Shown here piece after piece: positions 8,397 to 11,927 of a DNA stretch of 11,927 nucleotides. The stretch is taken from assembly GCA_910587925.1 (NCBI GenBank), contig CAJUOC010000045.1:1-11927 (forward strand). Reading direction: 5' to 3'. Numbering within the stretch: position 1 is the stretch's first letter; each line of letters opens with the position of its first letter. The position numbers and the translations under genes are program-made. The notes beneath the pieces were generated by a model. It had not been told where the DNA came from. It saw only the letters and a list, made by a program, of their open reading frames with translations, and made no database searches. The stretch comes from an uncultured Muribaculaceae bacterium (GTDB lineage Bacteria; Bacteroidota; Bacteroidia; Bacteroidales; Muribaculaceae).

Positions 8397-8424
8397 AGTC
8401 GTAATAATGTGCGCTTTCAAGCCG

Positions 8425-8432
8425 CAAAGTTA
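8425..8432 (-). promoter_or_regulatory. Bacteroidota -7 promoter element for purH
   Basis: On the minus strand, TAACTTTG matches TAnnTTTG exactly, 28 bases before the ATG at 8396. Transcription would begin near 8417-8418, giving a leader of roughly 20 bases. No well-spaced TTG -33 element is present; the nearest (8447-8449) is only 14 bases away. This promoter may also drive the Rod genes downstream. The stretch between it and the upstream gene's stop codon (8433-8561) shows no terminator hairpin with a T-run. Confidence 0.6.
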
Positions 8433-8561
8433 CTAAAATTCTCCGACAATCCCCCTACACCCTCCGCCACTTTTTCTTAAAGTTTGTAATCAGCCCTGCG
8501 ACACGGCCTTTCTGCGATACAGCCTCGCGCCCGGTATCTGCCGGTTTGAATTTCCGTACAC

Positions 8562-11441
8562 TCATTTTTTCGGAGGAGCCTTGTGGAATTTCCATTGGAC
8601 ATGAAACATCACGTAGCGCGGAAGCACATTGGTATAGGTCTCCGTGCGGGCCTGAGCGTTGACGCTGTAAAATACGTTGCTGAGATTGTGAAGTATGTCG
8701 AAGCCGTCGGCCATGAATGTCAGGCGACCTCTCAGCATGGTATAGCTCGCCTGCGCGTTCCATACACAGTTGGTCTTGTTGAGCGCGCCGTCGGAGTAGC
8801 CTCTGCGGGTATACACAGTAAAGTCGGTATTGATGCCAAATCCGGCCGGGAGACTGAAGTTTCCTTTGATGCCGTAAAGGAAGTCCTTTGCCGTGAAATC
8901 CTTGAAGCCCTGCCGCCCGCCGGTAAAATGGCTGATACGCGCCTCGCCCTCAAGAGCAATTTTGCTTTTACCAAATCTGTATGAGAGATTAAGATTCTCG
9001 TTCAGCTGGATATTGCCGACTTTATTCCTGGCTGGGGCCGGTGTATTCTCGCTGATAAGATCTACGCTGCGGCGATAGTCCAGAGTCGTGGTATTACCGA
9101 TTATAAACTGCCTGGCCGAGCCTAAGAATACCGCGAAATCCTGAGACGCCCCCATCGTGTGGTTGCCGTTGACGTTATACATTTTCCCGGTCTTGACTCC
9201 CGTATGGGAGTCGTAGCCATAGCCGTATGCGAGCGCATTTCTAATGACCGTCGCATGCAGGCTGTAGCGCTGGTATACTCTCCCCCGCTCAGATCGGTAT
9301 GTCAGCCGGAGCTGATGCGACTCGGAGTCTTTCAGCTCCGGGTTGCCCATACGTATGTTGAGCGGGTCAAGCGCGTCGGTGAAGTCGACCATATCGACCG
9401 GGTCGGGCGATGATACGTTTCTCTTGTACTCGACGTAGACGAAATGTGGCCGGCCGAAGTAGTTAAGATTAAATGAGGCATTCCCCGCGTAAATGCGTTT
9501 TCTTGAAAACGACGAGTTGATGTCGCCCCGGATGTAATGAAGGTGTTGTTCGCGGTAGCATACCGGCAGGTTGACGGCGAGGTACAGCTTACTTACAGGC
9601 CACCATGTCCACTTGAAATTTATCGAATGGAGGTTTTCGGTCTTGCTGCTGTTGAAGCTGTTGCCCAAATCCAGTGTCGACTCATATTCTGACATGGACG
9701 GCAGCCAGCCCGACGGCCTGTCCTCGGCCGCGGCGTCGAAGATGTTCTCAAGCCGGTAAAGATTTGACACCTCGCGGGAGTATGTACGGTCGTACTGATA
9801 CCACGAGTCAAGAAACATCCCCGCCGCCGCAGCCCATATGTACCCGACAGCTCCTGTGGCCGACCACCGGTAGTCGGGGGTGTCGTCAAAGTAGCGGTCG
9901 AAATGGTCAGATGGTGTCGGGTCTGCGCCGAAATTCAAGATATATCGCTGATACCGGTCGAAGTGATGACGCTTGTATTTTCCCGATAGGAGATACGTAA
10001 TGGCGTCGGCGTCGTTGGGTAGCTTAAACTTACCGTTTGACCATACAGACGCATCGATGCTATGGCCGTGCCGCTTGCTGTCGTCGATATTCCTGTTAAG
10101 AATTGAGGCCAGGACCTCGGCCGGCGCGCCGTGATACAGATTGTCTATGAAATCCTTGCCGGCATCTTTCCACTCCTCTGAAAAGGTTGCCGCCGACAGC
10201 CCGGTGGCATCGTCATTTTTATTATAGCTGAAGGCCGGGGATACTTTCAGATTCCACTTCGGCTTCTCGATGTCCAGCGTATGGGAGGTAGAGAGCGACA
10301 GAGACCTGTTGCGCGAGAGGCTGTAAGAATATCCGTATGTATTGCCGCCCGGCAGGAAATTGGTAGTCAGCACGCTGCGGTCATCGTCGATACTCTGGCG
10401 TGAGGCCATGACATCACCCGAGAATGTTACATCACGATACGGTATCTTGACCCAATAGTCAAATCCGCCCTGAGAGACCGACAAGTCGCCCGACTGCATG
10501 CTGCCCGGCTTGAAATCTGTATCTTGACCCGGTTTACGCCGGTCACTCAGATTGTTGGCGCTGCCGTATAAAGACAGACGGGCATTGTCGGCATACCATA
10601 GGGCGAAGATGCGACCCAGATAGCGGTCGCTCGAGCCGTATCCCGCCTCCATGTTGGTAAGCAGCCCATGATTGTATTCCTTTTTAAGGCGTACATCCAT
10701 CGATAGGTGCCTCTCTCCATAGTCTTTGCCCATGATGCGGTCTGCCTCGTCCTGGCGCTCATATACCGCTATATCCTTGACAGTATATGCGCCGAGGTTG
10801 TCGAGCATCATCCGCTTGTTTCCCTTAAAAAAATCCTTGCCATTGAGTAGCAGATTCTCGACATAGCGTCCGTTGACATAAATCTGTCCGTCATCTTTCA
10901 GCTCCACTCCCGGCATCTGACTTATGAGCGCGTCGAGCATACTTCCCTCTGCAAGTACAAAGGCGTCGGCATTATAGATAACGGTGTCGCCTTTACTATA
11001 AAACATCACTCTCGACGCTTTCACCACCACCTCGTCGAGCATCTTTGCTTGACTGTTGATGTAAATCTTGCCCAAGTCCATCGTATCAAGCCTGCGGGAC
11101 AATGTCGCCGGGTCTACATCCACGTATATGTGCTGATAGCCGTCGGCCGTGAGCTCGAGTATATAACTACGGGTTCGGTCGACATTATAAAACATAAATA
11201 TCGATCTGCGTACCGACGGAGTCGTGGCATTGCCACCCCAGTATCCGTCGGCAACGGTCTCAGCGACGATGGCGCTGTCAGAGGCGTTGAGCAGTCGGGC
11301 AGTCGCGCCAAACAGCTCCTTGTCAGTGGCCCTGTCATACACAGCGCCCCGTACAATGATGGCATCCGCTGCAGCCGCATGGAAAGATACGGCAAAAAAG
11401 AATATGATGAGTAGCGACCGGAGCTTAAGGTTTTGTGTCAT
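8562..11441 (-). CDS. Outer-membrane beta-barrel protein, TonB-receptor-like (carboxypeptidase-regulatory-like N-domain)
   Basis: A 959-residue outer-membrane protein. A signal peptide covers about 1-25 (LLIIFFFAVSFHAAAADA). Next comes a carboxypeptidase-regulatory-like beta-sandwich (about 28-128, starting RGAVYDRATDKELFGATARL), then a plug-like domain (about 136-250) with MLDEVVVKA, MLDALISQMPGVELKDDG and VNGRYVENLLLNGKDFF. A long barrel (about 255-952) of alternating polar and aromatic strands follows, with YVMFHVQWKFH near the C-terminus. This layout fits the Bacteroidota outer membrane beta-barrel family (Pfam OMP_b-brl_3-like, from recall). No SusD-like lipoprotein, regulator or transporter lies beside it in the window, so the cargo is unknown. 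The gene has its own promoter, and by eye it is less GC-rich than the purH-Rod block. It could be a nutrient receptor or a structural porin-like protein. Family confidence is high and substrate confidence nil. Confidence 0.88.
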   Translation of the reverse strand: MTQNLKLRSLLIIFFFAVSFHAAAADAIIVRGAVYDRATDKELFGATARLLNASDSAIVAETVADGYWGGNATTPSVRRSIFMFYNVDRTRSYILELTADGYQHIYVDVDPATLSRRLDTMDLGKIYINSQAKMLDEVVVKASRVMFYSKGDTVIYNADAFVLAEGSMLDALISQMPGVELKDDGQIYVNGRYVENLLLNGKDFFKGNKRMMLDNLGAYTVKDIAVYERQDEADRIMGKDYGERHLSMDVRLKKEYNHGLLTNMEAGYGSSDRYLGRIFALWYADNARLSLYGSANNLSDRRKPGQDTDFKPGSMQSGDLSVSQGGFDYWVKIPYRDVTFSGDVMASRQSIDDDRSVLTTNFLPGGNTYGYSYSLSRNRSLSLSTSHTLDIEKPKWNLKVSPAFSYNKNDDATGLSAATFSEEWKDAGKDFIDNLYHGAPAEVLASILNRNIDDSKRHGHSIDASVWSNGKFKLPNDADAITYLLSGKYKRHHFDRYQRYILNFGADPTPSDHFDRYFDDTPDYRWSATGAVGYIWAAAAGMFLDSWYQYDRTYSREVSNLYRLENIFDAAAEDRPSGWLPSMSEYESTLDLGNSFNSSKTENLHSINFKWTWWPVSKLYLAVNLPVCYREQHLHYIRGDINSSFSRKRIYAGNASFNLNYFGRPHFVYVEYKRNVSSPDPVDMVDFTDALDPLNIRMGNPELKDSESHQLRLTYRSERGRVYQRYSLHATVIRNALAYGYGYDSHTGVKTGKMYNVNGNHTMGASQDFAVFLGSARQFIIGNTTTLDYRRSVDLISENTPAPARNKVGNIQLNENLNLSYRFGKSKIALEGEARISHFTGGRQGFKDFTAKDFLYGIKGNFSLPAGFGINTDFTVYTRRGYSDGALNKTNCVWNAQASYTMLRGRLTFMADGFDILHNLSNVFYSVNAQARTETYTNVLPRYVMFHVQWKFHKAPPKK

Positions 11442-11502
11442 GAGATAGTCGTTTTATGGACGCGCCGAGATTGTAGATATAAAAAATGCTTCATTATCAG
11501 CG

Positions 11503-11531
11503 CAAAAGTAGCTTTTTTTTGCAAAATCAAA
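11503..11531 (-). promoter_or_regulatory. Bacteroidota-type promoter for the outer-membrane barrel gene
   Basis: On the minus strand, TACTTTTG (11503-11510) matches the -7 consensus TAnnTTTG, and TTTG at 11528-11531 lies 17 bases upstream as a -33 element. The intervening sequence contains a run of eight A residues on the minus strand, which may help bend the DNA. Transcription would begin near 11495, giving a leader of about 55 bases before the ATG at 11441. The 9-mer AGCGCAAAA (plus strand) occurs at 11499-11507, over the -7 element, and again at 11537-11545. Confidence 0.72.
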
Positions 11532-11609
11532 CAGTTAGCGCAAAAAAATTTTAGACCATCTCCGATGCCACTTGATTCGCGATACAGTACAAGGCTTTTG
11601 CAACCCCGT

Positions 11610-11636
11610 GTAGGGTCGCCACCTGTGGCGACCGCC
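11610..11636 (+). repeat. Palindromic repeat A, copy 1
   Basis: A 27-bp sequence present again as a perfect reverse complement at 11797-11823. Its core (11614-11633) is a hairpin with 9-bp arms GGTCGCCAC and GTGGCGACC separated by only CT, so the double-stranded form is nearly a perfect palindrome. There is no T-run after it, so it does not look like an intrinsic terminator. Confidence 0.9.
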
Positions 11637-11699
11637 GCAACAGTAATAGCATCACACGTCCCAACACAAACGCCGACGGATGTATCTTAGTGGCTGAGG

Positions 11700-11730
11700 C
11701 GTAGTTTTGACTTACAAAGCCAAAACTACG
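11700..11730. repeat. Palindrome C (imperfect hairpin)
   Basis: A 31-base inverted repeat. Arms CGTAGTTTTG (11700-11709) and CAAAACTACG (11721-11730) pair over 10 bp. After one A-C mismatch, CTT (11711-11713) pairs with AAG (11717-11719) around an ACA loop. It directly abuts repeat B copy 1, sharing bases 11729-11730. No full second copy is visible; the window ends two bases beyond the GGTAT that follows repeat B copy 2, where one would be expected. Confidence 0.8.
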
Positions 11731-11779
11731 AGGTGTAATGCCTTGGTGACGCGCAGGTTACAAACCTGCGCGGACTAAC
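11729..11779 (-). repeat. Palindromic repeat B, copy 1
   Basis: A 51-base unit that matches 11871-11921 in the opposite orientation at 46 of 51 positions. Its core hairpin has 10-bp arms CGCGCAGGTT (11750-11759) and AACCTGCGCG (11763-11772) with loop ACA. The stem bases are identical in both copies; the differences are one in the loop and four in one flank. Confidence 0.88.
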
Positions 11780-11796
11780 CGTATTGTTGCCCGAGT

Positions 11797-11823
11797 GGCG
11801 GTCGCCACAGGTGGCGACCCTAC
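11797..11823 (-). repeat. Palindromic repeat A, copy 2 (inverted)
   Basis: A perfect reverse complement of 11610-11636 over 27 bases. The hairpin core is 11800-11819 with 9-bp arms and a 2-base AG centre. It lies 17 bases after repeat B copy 1. Confidence 0.9.
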
Positions 11824-11870
11824 CAATGCGTGATGCGGTTTATCGTGGGTGGACGACTCCGTATACCCAA

Positions 11871-11921
11871 GTTAGTCCGCGCAGGTTTGCAACCTGCGCG
11901 CTGCCAAGGTATTACACCTCG
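11871..11921 (+). repeat. Palindromic repeat B, copy 2 (inverted)
   Basis: The inverted partner of 11729-11779. The hairpin core is 11878-11900 with arms CGCGCAGGTT and AACCTGCGCG and loop TGC. It begins GTTAGTC and continues through CCAAGG and ATTACACCTCG, flanking sequence shared with copy 1. After 11921 the two copies diverge and the window ends six bases later. Confidence 0.88.
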
Positions 11922-11927
11922 GTATTT

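Larger units (their letters stand above)
11610..11927. repeat. REP/BIME-like cluster of five palindromes in inverted pairs
   Basis: This stretch has no credible gene. It holds, in plus-strand order, repeat A (+), hairpin C, repeat B (-), repeat A (-) and repeat B (+). The spacers between 11636 and 11700 and between 11823 and 11871 show no feature I recognise. The arrangement of small GC-rich hairpins in alternating orientation resembles bacterial REP/BIME elements, which are often spread by RAYT transposases. No such transposase is in the window, so that link is inference. The cluster continues to or past the window edge, since the sequence after the second B copy may be the start of another unit. 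Confidence 0.75.

Noticed and set aside
8397..8420. TTG at 8420 as an upstream start for purH
   Set aside because: It would sit about at the expected transcription start below the -7 element, and the added eight residues precede the conserved PurH N-terminus. ATG at 8396 fits better.
6669..8480. A 603-codon open frame on the plus strand opposite purH and mreB
   Set aside because: It is antisense to two certain genes with complete motifs; long antisense frames are common in GC-rich coding DNA. The translation shows no recognisable domain.
8433..8561. A terminator after the barrel gene
   Set aside because: A short CCGG...CCGG pairing exists, but there is no stable stem followed by a T-run on the minus strand.
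8455..8763. A 102-codon minus-strand frame over the end of the barrel gene
   Set aside because: It overlaps the barrel gene's C-terminal coding region in another frame, and no domain is visible.
11433..11690. An 85-codon plus-strand frame across the barrel-gene promoter and repeat A
   Set aside because: It covers the promoter elements and a palindrome, and its translation is low in hydrophobic order and unrecognisable. No promoter for it is seen.
11610..11927. A CRISPR array
   Set aside because: Repeats occur in alternating orientation with unequal spacers, only two copies each, and no cas genes are present.

Overview
The window looks like chromosomal DNA from a member of the Bacteroidales. 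A GC-rich Muribaculaceae-type gut bacterium is my best guess, but that is an inference from recall and not from a search. Three things point this way. The promoters I can recognise are of the Bacteroidota type (TAnnTTTG at -7, TTG or TTTG near -33). No Shine-Dalgarno sequence is evident before most genes. The gene order purH-mreB-mreC-mreD-mrdA-rodA is familiar from Bacteroidales. Every gene is on the minus strand, so transcription runs from high to low coordinates.

Layout in transcription order. (1) 11442-11927 is an intergenic region with no credible gene. Its outer part (11610-11927) is packed with GC-rich palindromes in inverted pairs, and its inner part carries a promoter for the next gene. 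(2) 8562-11441 encodes a 959-residue outer-membrane beta-barrel protein of the TonB-receptor-like type. It stands alone, with no SusD partner. (3) purH (6861-8396) has its own promoter and a very short leader. (4) The cell-elongation (Rod complex) cluster follows: mreB, mreC, mreD, mrdA (PBP2) and rodA. The last four genes overlap each other, and all may be read from the purH promoter, because I found no separate promoter in the 46-base purH-mreB gap. (5) A membrane acyltransferase of the acyltransferase-3 family starts 3 bases after rodA and looks translationally coupled to it. (6) A tRNA-Phe(GAA) follows, cut by the window edge. Its own promoter overlaps the 3' end of the acyltransferase gene.

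The Rod genes together make the machine that inserts side-wall peptidoglycan. MreB filaments organise it from the cytoplasm, MreC and MreD link it across the inner membrane, RodA polymerises glycan strands and PBP2 cross-links them. The acyltransferase may modify an envelope glycan in step with this, but its substrate cannot be read from sequence.

Most of the window is ordinary housekeeping DNA. The least explained part is the palindrome cluster at 11610-11927. One 27-bp sequence occurs twice as perfect inverted copies. A second, about 51 bp long, occurs twice in inverted orientation, with its stem fully conserved and all differences in the loop and flanks. It resembles a REP/BIME-like family of small, structure-conserved repeats. 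I cannot show that it is a new system from this window alone.
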